Assembly: GCA_029561465.1 (NCBI GenBank)
Contig: JAKQIZ010000006.1
Location: 1 to 46,805, forward strand
DNA length: 46,805 nt
From: Deltaproteobacteria bacterium
GTDB lineage: Bacteria; Desulfobacterota; Syntrophia; Syntrophales; UBA8958
Direction of reading: 5' to 3'
Of the stretch, positions 32,384 through 41,605 are shown in pieces. Under the pieces are notes generated by a model that saw nothing but the letters and a program-made list of their open reading frames with translations, searched no databases and was not told where the DNA came from. Position 1 is the first letter of the stretch; each line of letters starts with the position of its first letter. Position numbers and translations under genes: made by a program.

Positions 32384-35017
32384 TCAGGCGTTTTCCGGGT
32401 ATCCATGCCGGGACTGTTGCCCGAGGAGTTCGTAAACCCGCATGAAGTTGATTTGCTTGGCGATGTCCTCGTCCTGGACCTCTAAGGGCGCCACCTGGAG
32501 CACCGACTTGACTACCGCCTGGTGCGTCATCTCCGTGATGAGGATGGAATCGGGCTTGTACTTGGTCAGACTCTGGAGACGGAAGACTACGTTGACGGAA
32601 TCGCCGATGACCGTGTAGTCCATCTTCTTGTCGAAACCGATGTTCCCGATCAAGGCCTCCCCCGTATGGATGCTGATCCCCATCGTGAGGGGCTGGTCGA
32701 CGAGAGTGTGCACATGATGGTTGATGCCCTTCATGGCGGCTTGCATCTCCAGGGCGGCGGCAACGGCGTTGTCGGCGTCGTAGCCGCTGGATGCGGGGGC
32801 GCCGAAGATGCCCAGCAGGCCGTCGCCGAGGTATTTATCGACGATCCCACGGTGTTTGAGGATTATTTCTCCGATTACCCCGAAGAAATGGTTCAGAATG
32901 GTTACGGTCCGGTTGGGGCTGAACTGGGACGACAATATAGAGAACCCCCGTAGATCTATATTGAGGATCGTCAACAGGCGAATCTCTTCCATTACGCCCT
33001 CCCCGGTCTCGGAACCGTGGATGATCTTTTCGACCACCTCCTTGGGGACGAATTTCTGGAAAACGTTGCGGATGCCCCGTTCATGTTCCGCCAAGGATTT
33101 GGTCTCCTGGTAGAGCCGGGCGTTTTCCAGGGCGATGCTCACGGAGGTGCCGATAGACTGGAGGAGTTTCATGTCGCTGTCCGTGAATTCGCCGCTGACT
33201 TTGTTCAAGACTTCGATCACCCCCAGGATCCGTCCCTGGGAGATCAGCGGCACGGCAAGGACGGAACGGGTCTGAAATCCCGAGTTCCGGTCGAATTCCG
33301 GATAGAAGTAACGGGAGCCTTCGGTGTTGGCCACGATAAGGGATTCCCCCCGGGCGGCGGCATAGCCGGCGATCCCCTGTCCGAGCTTGAGCCGGAGATT
33401 CTTCAGGAGCTCCATGTTTACATGTTCATGAATATTGAAGGCCTCCCGGAAGACCAGATGATCCTCCTGCCGCAGGAGCAGCGAGCCGCCCTCCACGTCC
33501 ATGAGGGCGCGGATCATGTTCATCGTCTGTTTGATGACCTCGTTGAGATCGAAGGTGGAAGATGCCAGAATGCTGCCGATCTGCTTGACGAAATCCATTT
33601 CCCGTTCCCGCTGGCTTATGGACGCTTCCAGGCGTTCCAGGACAATCGCCAGAGAGACAAGGGAGACCAGCATATCTATCTTTTCTTCCGCCTCCGTAAT
33701 GCCCGCCGGAGCCCTGCTCCCCAGTAGCAGCACCCCGTGTACTTGTCCGCCCATTTTAAGGGGGGCCAGGATGGCGGCTTTGGCCGCGGCGGCCACCAGG
33801 ATTTCCAGCCCCGTCAGTTTAGGGGCGGTGTCGAGGTCCGGAAGGATGATGGCGTTACCATCCTGCAGCACCTTGTCGATCAAGGATCCCTCGTAAGGAT
33901 AGGCGTCGCCCTTGTGGAAGGGAACATCCATTTTCGTACGGTATTCCAGGACGGAAAGCCGTGACGAGGATTCGCTTTCCTTGGCGAGAATGACGGCGAT
34001 GTCGAAGGGGATGGTGATGCCGATCTGGGCCAGGAGCGAAGGAATGAGTTCCCCCTTGGCCACGGTGGAGCCGAAGATTTTTGCGATGTGATCCACCGTG
34101 GAAAGAACCTCGTCCTTGTAGCTCTTTTCCTTAATGAGCGACAGATTGTCGTAGGTGAAGGCGGCGTTGCTTACCAGCGGCGCCAGGACGTCCGCATCCG
34201 CCGCCGTGAAGGGCAGATCTTCCCGGCGGCGGGAGACCGTCAGGACCCCGAACACATCCTTTATCCCCTTCAGCGGCATGCAGAGGAAGGACTTGGTTCC
34301 ATACTCATCCTTGCTTCGTCTGCCGAAGCGATCGTCTTTTTCGATGTCTTCGACGAGGAGCGGTGCCTTGTTGATTACGGCGAATTTGGCGATGCTCTTG
34401 GCAAAATCAATGCGGTCGCCGCTTTGCAGCTTGTCGCCGTGGCCGATGGCGGCATGGACGATGAAGTAGTCCCGTTTCCCCCTCTCGAGGATGAGGACGG
34501 AGCCGATGTCGCCGTTGACAAGTTTCATCGCCCTCTCCAGGGTGATGTAGAGCAGATCGTCGGATTCGAGGGTCACGTAGCACAGATCCGCCAGCTCCTT
34601 GAGGGTGGAGATTTGCGAGACCTTCTGGTTCAGGGAGACAAACTGCCGGTTCAGTTGCGTTTCCAGAGATTGAAAGGACGAGATGATATTCTGGATTTCA
34701 TCGGTGGCGTTCTGTTTACCGGCGCCGGCGGCTTGGGCGCCCTGACCTTCCATCGCGACGGCTCCAGTGACTCTTTTGGCCAGGGAGGAGATGTTGTCGA
34801 AGATATTCCGGACAATGGAGAAGGCAAAAAGGGAAAAAACGAGGACGGCGAAGACGAAGATGGGGATATACTCATCATGGAGGAGCTGATAGCGGAAGAC
34901 GAAGAAAAAGAAGCCGGTGAGCGGCACGAGGAAGAAGAGGGCAAAAACAATGGTGAGCTTGTAGTAAAGGCCCTTGCCCTCCATGGAGAGATTCCTGAAA
35001 ATCTCTTTTATGTTCAT
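32384..35017 (-). CDS. Membrane GAF-GAF-GAF class III adenylate/guanylate cyclase
   Basis: An 877-aa protein. It has two N-terminal membrane helices (LTIVFALFFLVPLTGFFFF; IPIFVFAVLVFSLFAF), a coiled linker, and three GAF-type domains (about 150-310, 320-460, 490-640). A FQKFVPKEVVEKI linker leads to a class III cyclase domain with both metal aspartates (LNIDLRGFS, YLGDGLLGIFG) and the transition-state Asn/Arg (SVNVVFRLQSL). It should make cAMP or cGMP in response to a ligand or redox state. Cyclic-nucleotide-binding proteins such as the one at 17573 are possible readers. It is monocistronic. Confidence 0.88.
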   Translation of the reverse strand: MNIKEIFRNLSMEGKGLYYKLTIVFALFFLVPLTGFFFFVFRYQLLHDEYIPIFVFAVLVFSLFAFSIVRNIFDNISSLAKRVTGAVAMEGQGAQAAGAGKQNATDEIQNIISSFQSLETQLNRQFVSLNQKVSQISTLKELADLCYVTLESDDLLYITLERAMKLVNGDIGSVLILERGKRDYFIVHAAIGHGDKLQSGDRIDFAKSIAKFAVINKAPLLVEDIEKDDRFGRRSKDEYGTKSFLCMPLKGIKDVFGVLTVSRRREDLPFTAADADVLAPLVSNAAFTYDNLSLIKEKSYKDEVLSTVDHIAKIFGSTVAKGELIPSLLAQIGITIPFDIAVILAKESESSSRLSVLEYRTKMDVPFHKGDAYPYEGSLIDKVLQDGNAIILPDLDTAPKLTGLEILVAAAAKAAILAPLKMGGQVHGVLLLGSRAPAGITEAEEKIDMLVSLVSLAIVLERLEASISQREREMDFVKQIGSILASSTFDLNEVIKQTMNMIRALMDVEGGSLLLRQEDHLVFREAFNIHEHVNMELLKNLRLKLGQGIAGYAAARGESLIVANTEGSRYFYPEFDRNSGFQTRSVLAVPLISQGRILGVIEVLNKVSGEFTDSDMKLLQSIGTSVSIALENARLYQETKSLAEHERGIRNVFQKFVPKEVVEKIIHGSETGEGVMEEIRLLTILNIDLRGFSILSSQFSPNRTVTILNHFFGVIGEIILKHRGIVDKYLGDGLLGIFGAPASSGYDADNAVAAALEMQAAMKGINHHVHTLVDQPLTMGISIHTGEALIGNIGFDKKMDYTVIGDSVNVVFRLQSLTKYKPDSILITEMTHQAVVKSVLQVAPLEVQDEDIAKQINFMRVYELLGQQSRHGYPENA

Positions 35018-35150
35018 GGGCTGGCATGCCTTTCTTGGTCAATTATTTCTACCCTGCCTTAGTTTTTTAGAGAAAATAGTCCGATATGTCAATGAAATAA
35101 TGAAAAAAATACCGCTGGATCCGAGGCCGAGCCGGTCCCCGCCGGTCCTT

Positions 35151-36089
35151 TCACCGACTGCGGTTCTTTTTACGGAAGAAATCCAGGATGCCGTTGGGCA
35201 TGAAGATGGTGACGACGATGAAGAGGGCGCCGTAGATGATCCGGGCGATTTCCGCTTGGGCGAAGGTGGAGAGCAACTCGTTGACCACGGTGAGGATGAC
35301 GGCCCCGATGATCGGTCCCAGCCAGGTGCCCCCGCCTCCGAACATGGCCATGAGGACGATGAGGATGGAGATATTGATATTGAAGACGACGTCGGCGTGG
35401 ATGTAGGTCAGGTAATATGCGAAGAGGCCGCCGGCGATCCCGGGGAAGAAGGCGGAGAGAATGAAGGCCTGGATCTTGATCCTTGCCGTGGGGATGGCCA
35501 TGGTCTCGGCTACCTCTTCATCGGAGCGGACGGCTCTAAGGCCGGCGCCGAGACGCGAGCGGCCGATCCACCAGGCAACGGCCAAAGTGACGACCATGAG
35601 GAGGAGCATGACTTCGTACATGATGGAGCGGGAGAGCTTTTCCGGGACATCCATGATCTGCATCCAGATCCCCTCGGCCCCACCGAGGTATTCGATATTC
35701 TTGACGGCCAAATCGACGACAAAGGCGAAGCAGAGCGTTACGACGGCGAAGTAAGGTCCCCGGATCTTCAGGCATGGATAGCCGATGATGAGGGCGACGA
35801 GGGCCGCTATCGCCCCCGCCGGGATGGCGGCCAGGATGGTCAACACGGGCGGCAATTCGAAAACAGCCGCCATCTTTGCCGTGGCAAAGGCGCCGATGCC
35901 GAAGAAGGCCGCATGGCCGAAGGAGAGGTAGCCGGCGTAGCCGCCGATGAGATTCCACGAGGAGGCGAGAATCACATACATGAAAACGGAAAACATGAAG
36001 GACAGGTAATAGACCTCCGGTGAGAGAAAGGGGAAAGCGGCGAGCATGACGATGATGATTGCCGTAGCGGCCAGGGGGGCTTTTTTCAT
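35151..36089 (-). CDS. livM: Branched-chain amino acid-type ABC permease LivM
   Basis: A 312-aa permease from ATG 36089. It has the LivM signature SWNLIGGYAGYLSFGHAAFFGIGAF (quoted in part: GGYAGYLSFGHAAFFGIG), the EAA-like LRAVRSDEEVAETMAIPTA and GGGGTWLGPIIGA. It is the second permease subunit of the importer and the last gene of the minus-strand cluster. It starts two bases after livH's stop. Confidence 0.93.
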   Translation of the reverse strand: MKKAPLAATAIIIVMLAAFPFLSPEVYYLSFMFSVFMYVILASSWNLIGGYAGYLSFGHAAFFGIGAFATAKMAAVFELPPVLTILAAIPAGAIAALVALIIGYPCLKIRGPYFAVVTLCFAFVVDLAVKNIEYLGGAEGIWMQIMDVPEKLSRSIMYEVMLLLMVVTLAVAWWIGRSRLGAGLRAVRSDEEVAETMAIPTARIKIQAFILSAFFPGIAGGLFAYYLTYIHADVVFNINISILIVLMAMFGGGGTWLGPIIGAVILTVVNELLSTFAQAEIARIIYGALFIVVTIFMPNGILDFFRKKNRSR

Positions 36090-36091
36090 TT

Positions 36092-36967
36092 CTATACCCC
36101 CTGCTTGAACAGGCCGTGGGGCCGTAAGATTAGAAACACCATGAGGAACCCGAAGGTGACGAGATTCACCCACTGGAAGGGAAGAAAGGCCATGGACAAA
36201 CCCGTGATCACCCCGATGATAAGTCCCGCGAGGGCCGTGCCGGCGACATTGCCCACTCCGCCCACAATGACCACTAAAAAGAGATAGATCAGCCAGAGAT
36301 TATGGGAGTGGGGCTCGAAGGAATTGAGGAGCGCCAGGCTTATGCCCCCGGCGCCCCCCGTAGAGACGGCCAGGGCGAAGGTGATCATGCTGATCCGGTA
36401 AAGGTTAACGCCATACAACTGGGCGGCTTCGGGCTGCTGCCAGGCGGCCCGGACGGCCATCCCCGTGTAGGTTTTCTTCAAAAAGAAATAGATGGCGGCA
36501 ATTCCTGCAATAGACAAGGTGAAACCGACGAGATGAGGATACTGAAAATAGAAGGGGCCCACGATCAGGGCGCCGCTGGCGTAAGTCGGCGTCATGATGC
36601 GGGGATCGGCCTTCCAGATAAGTACCATTACGTTTTCCATGATGATGGCGAGGCCGAAGGTGAGGATCATCGACGCCACGATGACCTCCTTGGCTCTGGT
36701 GATGGGTTTGATGAGGAGCTGATAGACCCCGCAGGCCAGGATGAACAGCAGCGGTACGGACACCGCCGCTGAAACGACGGGATCGATCCCGAAATACGCC
36801 AGCAGGCTGTAAGCCAGATAGGCCCCCAGGAGTCCGAAGGCGGCATGGGAGATGTGGATGACGTGCATGACTCCCCAGGTCAGGGAGAACCCGACGCTGA
36901 GGAGTGCATACACCATTCCGATCATTATGCCGCTGATCAGCGACTGTATTACTAAGACAGCGTCCAC
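36092..36967 (-). CDS. livH: Branched-chain amino acid-type ABC permease LivH
   Basis: A 291-aa permease with GTG start at 36967 directly after the livJ stop. Family motifs: MVYALLSVGFSLTWGVMHVI near the N-terminus, the EAA-like VRAAWQQPEAAQLYGVN and VVIVGGVGNVAGTALAGLIIG. It pairs with LivM to form the membrane channel. The tight spacing (1-2 bases on both sides) shows one transcript. Confidence 0.93.
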   Translation of the reverse strand: MDAVLVIQSLISGIMIGMVYALLSVGFSLTWGVMHVIHISHAAFGLLGAYLAYSLLAYFGIDPVVSAAVSVPLLFILACGVYQLLIKPITRAKEVIVASMILTFGLAIIMENVMVLIWKADPRIMTPTYASGALIVGPFYFQYPHLVGFTLSIAGIAAIYFFLKKTYTGMAVRAAWQQPEAAQLYGVNLYRISMITFALAVSTGGAGGISLALLNSFEPHSHNLWLIYLFLVVIVGGVGNVAGTALAGLIIGVITGLSMAFLPFQWVNLVTFGFLMVFLILRPHGLFKQGV

Positions 36968-36968
36968 T

Positions 36969-38177
36969 TCACTTCTTCCAGGCCGGTTTCGGATAGACCG
37001 GTTCTTTCGTCCGGACGTTCTTCGGGAAGATCAACTCCACCTTGCCGTTGATAATCTGGGTGGCGAAGTTGATCGGCGCCGGGAGGCCGTACTTGTCGAA
37101 GGCCATGGGACCGGCGATGGTATTGACCTGGTGAGTCTTCAGCCAATCGCGGATCTTTGTCTGATCCAGGCTCTTGGCGCCTGTCACTCCCTGCTGGAGG
37201 GTCTGCATCCAGGCGTAGCCGAACCCGAAATAGAGGGGGTACGCCGGCAGTTTGTATTTTTTCTTCACATAGGCGTTGAGTTTGTCGTTCCCCTGGTAGT
37301 TGAGCATGCCGTGGAGGACGGTCCCGGAAAAGACATAGTCGCCGTCCCTTCCCAGTTCCTTTACCCAGGCGGGGACGACGGAACCGATCCCCTGGACGAT
37401 GGCCTTGGGATTGTAGTCGAGGGCCTTGGCGGCCTTGATCGTCGTGACGCCGTCCGGGAAGAAGCCGTTGGAGAAGAGGATGTCGCAGTTCATCTGCTTG
37501 GCCTTGACGATGAGCGAGGTGGCGTCAGTCAGGGGGGAGTTGTATTTTTCATTGATCACGACATCGATCTTGAGGTATTTTGTCCAGCGGTTGATGGAGT
37601 CCTGCAGCGATAGACCGACGGGATTGTTGATCGTATAGACGGCGGCCCGCTTCGGACGCTGGTTGGCAGGCAGGGTGTTCAGCCACTGGAAGAACCCCTC
37701 GTACCACCACTCGCCCATCAGCGGCGGGGCGCCGAAAGAGTAGGTATAGCCCTGCTGGAAGCTCTTCATATGGCCGCCCATGGAGACATAGACCATCTTG
37801 TGTTTCTCCGCCACGGCCATGACGGCCCGGGCGGCGGTGCCGGGATAGCCGCCGAAGAGGAGATCGACCTTATCTACGGTGATGGCCTTTTCCGCGAAGG
37901 TTACGGCCTTGCCCACATTGGACTGGTCGTCGTAGATCTTGAATTCCACATGCCGTCCCAGGAGCCCCCCTTTGGCGTTGACTTCTTCCGCCCAGTAGCG
38001 CATGCCCCTTTCGATCCACAAGCCCGTTTCGGCAAATTCACCCGTGAGGGGCAGCGAGCCGCCGATGACGATGGGTTTGCCGGCGCCGATGGCCGCTGCC
38101 GGGACCGTCAACAGCAGGCCGCAAAGTACGGTGACGGTCATGAATAAAGAGAAGCCTTTCATCCGTTTCCCTTTCAT
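36969..38177 (-). CDS. livJ: Periplasmic substrate-binding protein LivJ/LivK type
   Basis: A 402-aa protein from ATG 38177 with AAGGAGG upstream. It has a signal peptide (FMTVTVLCGLLLTVPAAAIGAG) and then the type I periplasmic fold (IVIGGSLPLTGEFAETG, EFKIYDDQSNVGKAV, GGYPGTAARAVMAVAEKHKMVY quoted in part). It brings the ligand to LivHM. The long form (about 370 mature residues) and the Tyr/Trp-rich pocket region suggest something other than a simple branched amino acid, but the ligand cannot be read from the sequence. Confidence 0.92.
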   Translation of the reverse strand: MKGKRMKGFSLFMTVTVLCGLLLTVPAAAIGAGKPIVIGGSLPLTGEFAETGLWIERGMRYWAEEVNAKGGLLGRHVEFKIYDDQSNVGKAVTFAEKAITVDKVDLLFGGYPGTAARAVMAVAEKHKMVYVSMGGHMKSFQQGYTYSFGAPPLMGEWWYEGFFQWLNTLPANQRPKRAAVYTINNPVGLSLQDSINRWTKYLKIDVVINEKYNSPLTDATSLIVKAKQMNCDILFSNGFFPDGVTTIKAAKALDYNPKAIVQGIGSVVPAWVKELGRDGDYVFSGTVLHGMLNYQGNDKLNAYVKKKYKLPAYPLYFGFGYAWMQTLQQGVTGAKSLDQTKIRDWLKTHQVNTIAGPMAFDKYGLPAPINFATQIINGKVELIFPKNVRTKEPVYPKPAWKK

Positions 38178-38242
38178 TATGAAACCTCCTTCCAATGCTT
38201 GGTTTATCTTAGGATCTGCCACGGTTATTTCGTGATAAACCC

Positions 38243-38947
38243 TTATAGTCCTAAATAGGACGTCTTGACTTGCGGATTCTCCCGGAGTTCCGCGGAAGGG
38301 CCTTCCATGGCCACCACTCCGTTTTCCAGGACATATCCGCGGGCGGTGATCGCCAGTGTCTCCAGGACCTCCTGGGATACCAGGAGCACCGACAGCCCTT
38401 CCTTGTTCAATTGCCTGACGGTGGCAAAGATTTCTACCGCCGCCTTGGGTGACAGACCCAGGGAAGGTTCATCCAGCATGAGGAGACGGGGCCTGGCCAT
38501 CAAAGCCCGCCCCAGGGCTGCCATCTGTTGTTCTCCTCCCGAGAGGCTGCCGGCCAATTGACGTCGCCGGTCGGCAAGGCGGGGGAAGATTTCGTATACA
38601 TGAGCGAGGGTTTTCCGGCTCGCCTTCCGGACCGTCGGCAAATATGCCCCCATGATGAGGTTTTCTTCCACCGTCATGGCGGGAAAGAGCTTGCGTCCCT
38701 CCGGGACTTGCACGATTCCCTCCCGGCATATCCGGTCCGGGGCAAAACCCTTCAGGGGTTTGCCCTCCCAGCTTATACCGCCGCCGGCCGCGGGGACCAG
38801 GCCGGAGACGGCGTTGAGGAGGGTTGTCTTACCGGCGCCGTTGCCGCCGATGAGGGCCACCATTTCCCCCGGGGCGACCTCCAGGGACACGCCGCGCAGG
38901 GCCTCCATCCGGCCGTAACAGACGGTTATATTATCAACACGCAGCAT
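38243..38947 (-). CDS. livF: ABC transporter ATP-binding protein LivF
   Basis: A 234-aa ATPase. Walker A GGNGAGKTTL, signature LSGGEQQ, Walker B LLMLDEPSLGLSP; the tail is typical of LivF (YVLENGVVAMEGPSAELREN). It starts 14 bases inside the end of livG. Together LivF and LivG drive the importer. Confidence 0.94.
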   Translation of the reverse strand: MLRVDNITVCYGRMEALRGVSLEVAPGEMVALIGGNGAGKTTLLNAVSGLVPAAGGGISWEGKPLKGFAPDRICREGIVQVPEGRKLFPAMTVEENLIMGAYLPTVRKASRKTLAHVYEIFPRLADRRRQLAGSLSGGEQQMAALGRALMARPRLLMLDEPSLGLSPKAAVEIFATVRQLNKEGLSVLLVSQEVLETLAITARGYVLENGVVAMEGPSAELRENPQVKTSYLGL

Positions 38948-39665
38948 AAGCGGCTCCCAGATAGGCGGAGATGACCTCCGGATGATTGGCCACCTCTTCC
39001 GGCGGTCCTTCGGTGATCTTGATCCCGAAATTCAGGACCATGATGCGGCTGCACGTGGACATGATGGCCTTCATCACGTGTTCGATCATGAAGATCGTCG
39101 TTCCGTAAGTATCCCGGATCCGGAAGGTCAACTCGATGGCGCTGCTGATTTCCGTCGGATTAAGCCCCGCAAAGACCTCGTCCAGGAGCAGGATTTCCGG
39201 ATTGAGGGCCAGCGCCCGGGCTATTTCCAGACGCTTGCGGTCTTCCAGGACGAGTTCACCGGGAAGGCGGCGGGCCTTTTGCGTCAAGCCCGTAAAATCA
39301 AGGATCTCCTTGGCCTTCTCCCGGGCGCCTTTGGTTGCGGCCGTATGCTTGCGGCCGTAAAGAACGCCGGTGACGACATTATCAATGAGGTTCAGGCCCG
39401 TCAGGGGGCGAACGATCTGAAAGGTGCGGCCAATGCCCAGACCGGCCCGTTTATAGGGAGGGAAATCCGTTATTCTCCGTCCCTCGAAAAACAGGTCTCC
39501 CTCTTCAGGTCTGTAAATGCCGGAGATAACGTTGAAAAGAGTCGTTTTCCCCGATCCGTTCGGACCGATGAGGCCGACGATCTCGCCGCGGCGCACCTCG
39601 AAATCTACTTCCGAAAGGGCCGTCAGACCGCCGAAACGCTTGGTTATCTTTTTACCTGTGAGCAT
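38934..39665 (-). CDS. livG: ABC transporter ATP-binding protein LivG
   Basis: A 243-aa ATPase from ATG 39665; the longer track start reads through palindromic repeat DNA. Walker A GPNGSGKTTL; the LivG-type insert GIGRTFQIVRPLTGLNLIDN; a degenerate signature (ELVLEDRKRLEIARALA, with LSGG replaced by LVLED); Walker B ILLLDEVFAGLNP. Partner of LivF. The altered signature motif is noted, though LivG often deviates from the LSGGQ consensus. Confidence 0.92.
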   Translation of the reverse strand: MLTGKKITKRFGGLTALSEVDFEVRRGEIVGLIGPNGSGKTTLFNVISGIYRPEEGDLFFEGRRITDFPPYKRAGLGIGRTFQIVRPLTGLNLIDNVVTGVLYGRKHTAATKGAREKAKEILDFTGLTQKARRLPGELVLEDRKRLEIARALALNPEILLLDEVFAGLNPTEISSAIELTFRIRDTYGTTIFMIEHVMKAIMSTCSRIMVLNFGIKITEGPPEEVANHPEVISAYLGAAYAAC

Positions 39666-39687
39666 TTTAACCCCATCCCCACCCCAT

Positions 39688-39706
39688 CCTCCCCTTGAAG
39701 GGGAGG
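39688..39706. repeat. GGGGAGG inverted repeat, copy 2
   Basis: CCTCCCCTTGAAGGGGAGG, nine-base arms, just upstream of livG. It is almost the same palindrome as at 14536. It lies between livG and the cyclase gene and may weaken read-through. Confidence 0.5.
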
Positions 39707-39745
39707 GAGATATGATTAGGCGCGTGTATTTTCCGCCTTCTCCGT

Positions 39746-39767
39746 CCCTCCCCATAGAAGGGGAGGG
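39746..39767. repeat. GGGGAGG inverted repeat, copy 3
   Basis: CCCTCCCCATAGAAGGGGAGGG. The third copy, about 40 bases from copy 2. The two hairpins fill most of the 157-base gap between livG and the upstream cyclase-family gene. Confidence 0.5.
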
Positions 39768-39822
39768 TGATTGATAAGCGTAAAGCTTCCCGTCGTTTCC
39801 ACCTCAATAATCTGTCCCGTCC

Positions 39823-40593
39823 TCACTTTTCCACCAAAGCTACGGCACGGCACCAGCCCGCGCTGCCCCCGGCGAGTTTTACGGGAAAGCAGGCCACCTT
39901 GAAACCGAATGGCCTGGGCAGCTTGTCCAGGTTGGCCAGCTTCTCCAGATGGCAGTATTCCCGTTCGATGCCCGCCAGATGGGCTTCCCAGAGGATGTTC
40001 CGGTCGCCCGTTTTTGCGAAATCTTCCTTGATGGCCCAGAACGGCCGGTCCCACCCCCAGGCATCGATGCCCATGACCCGGATGCCCTGCTCCACCAGCC
40101 AAAGGGTCGATTCCCGGCTCATGCCGCACCCGGCGTCGAAATACTCCGCCTGCCCCCAGAACTTGTCGGCCCCCGTCATGATCAGGACGATGTCATAGGG
40201 CTGCAGGGAGTATCCGATGCGGCCCAGCTCTCTTTGCAGGTCCGCACTGCCGATCGCCGCTCCTTTCGGTTTGTGACGGAAATCGAGGACGACGCCGTCG
40301 CCATAGCACCACTCCAGGGGAATCTGATCGATGGTGCGGGCCGCCTTTCCCTCGCTTTGGGGGGCGTAGTGCCAGGGGGCGTCCAGATGGGTGCCCGAGT
40401 GGGATATCATTTCCACGCGGTCGTTTGCATAACCCAGGCCGTTGCGGAGATCCGATTCCTTGCACCCGAAAAAACCCGCCAGCACCGGGGCCGTCTCACG
40501 ATGGCTTTCATGGGTCACCTTCAGGGAAAGGGCCTCGCTCGGGCTTTCCTCGGTTGGTACGCTCAGGTCGATAATGGTAATCTTTCCGTTCAC
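39823..40593 (-). CDS. Cyclase-family metal-dependent hydrolase, paralogue 2
   Basis: A 256-aa protein with GTG 40593 and GAGGTGAAGGG upstream. The family metal motif is HSGTHLDAPWHY; others are QIPLEWCYGDGVVLDFRH and MGIDAWGWDRP. The fold is shared with kynurenine formamidase (KynB) and bacterial isatin hydrolases, which open amide or lactone rings using Mn or Zn. Paralogue of 41606-42385, with which it shares the whole length. It alternates with BKACE genes in the cluster, so it may hydrolyse a cyclic intermediate of the same pathway. It is separated from livG by two palindromes. Confidence 0.86.
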   Translation of the reverse strand: MNGKITIIDLSVPTEESPSEALSLKVTHESHRETAPVLAGFFGCKESDLRNGLGYANDRVEMISHSGTHLDAPWHYAPQSEGKAARTIDQIPLEWCYGDGVVLDFRHKPKGAAIGSADLQRELGRIGYSLQPYDIVLIMTGADKFWGQAEYFDAGCGMSRESTLWLVEQGIRVMGIDAWGWDRPFWAIKEDFAKTGDRNILWEAHLAGIEREYCHLEKLANLDKLPRPFGFKVACFPVKLAGGSAGWCRAVALVEK

Positions 40594-40675
40594 CCCTTCA
40601 CCTCGCTTTCCTCGAAGTCTTGATCGTCACTAAAAACATGGTAACCTCTCCATGATGGGACGGTTTGCGAAATCG

Positions 40676-41596
40676 TCAATATTTTACCTTGTCCAGTCCC
40701 TTCAGGCCGAGGATGCCTCTGGCCTCCGCGGGGCTGGCCGGTTCGATGCCCAGCGCTTTGGCAATCCGCACGATGTTTGCCACCTGCTCGGCATTGCTCT
40801 TGGCCAACTGTCCTTTTTCCAGATACATGCTGTCTTCCAGACCGACGCGAACATTTCCGCCCAACAGCAGGGCGGCCGTGCCCATCTTCATCTGGTATTG
40901 ACCGGCGGCGCAGACCGACCAGACAAAATCTCCGATGGCTTCCTTCGCCGTTTTGTAGAGGAAGAGCAGATTGTCCATCCTGGCGGGGATTCCTCCCAGG
41001 AGTCCCATGACGAACTGCAGGTAAACGGGTTTTTCGATGTGCCCCCCCTCGATCATGTGGGCCAGGTTATTGATCATGGCCACATCGTAGATCTCGATCT
41101 CCGGCTTCGTGCCGTGCTCCTTGAAGGTGGCGGCGAACTCCCGCATGCTTTTGAAGGTGTTGGGGAAGATGTAGTCCTCCGTCATGGCCAGAAACGCCGG
41201 CTCCCAGGGGAACTTGAAATTGCTGTGCTTGGCGAGGAGCGGGTAAAGGGCCACATTGATGGAGCCGAAATTGAACGATCCCATCTCCGGCGCGAAGGCG
41301 GGGATGACGGCCAGGCGCTGTTCCGTGCTCATTCCCAGCCCCCCGCCCGTCGTTATGCAGAGGATGATGTCGCAACGGGACTTGATGTCCGTAATCGCCT
41401 CGCGGTAGAGATCGAGGGATGATGAAGGTTGCCCCGTTTCGGGGTTCCGTGCGTGGATATGGGCCACGGCGGCCCCGGCCTCCCAGGCCCGGACCGTATC
41501 GTCGGCGATCTGCTTGGGGGTGATGGGCAGGTAAGGGGTCATGGAGGGGGTATGGATGCCCCCGGTAATTGCCGCCGTAAAAATCGCTTTTGACAT
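40676..41596 (-). CDS. Beta-keto acid cleavage enzyme (BKACE, DUF849), paralogue 2
   Basis: A 306-aa TIM-barrel protein with AAGGAGAG before ATG 41596. The zinc ligands are in VAHIHARNPETG (H-x-H) and VRVGLEDSMYL, where R, E and D match the catalytic R226/E230/D231 of the lysine-fermentation enzyme Kce by spacing (from memory). At the N-terminus TAAITGGIHTPSMTP has no acid where Kce has Glu14, which contacts the substrate amine. BKACE enzymes condense a beta-keto acid with acetyl-CoA to give acetoacetate and a new CoA ester. The substrate is probably not 3-keto-5-aminohexanoate. Paralogue of 42401-43324. Confidence 0.88.
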   Translation of the reverse strand: MSKAIFTAAITGGIHTPSMTPYLPITPKQIADDTVRAWEAGAAVAHIHARNPETGQPSSSLDLYREAITDIKSRCDIILCITTGGGLGMSTEQRLAVIPAFAPEMGSFNFGSINVALYPLLAKHSNFKFPWEPAFLAMTEDYIFPNTFKSMREFAATFKEHGTKPEIEIYDVAMINNLAHMIEGGHIEKPVYLQFVMGLLGGIPARMDNLLFLYKTAKEAIGDFVWSVCAAGQYQMKMGTAALLLGGNVRVGLEDSMYLEKGQLAKSNAEQVANIVRIAKALGIEPASPAEARGILGLKGLDKVKY

Positions 41597-41605
41597 AAGC
41601 TCTCC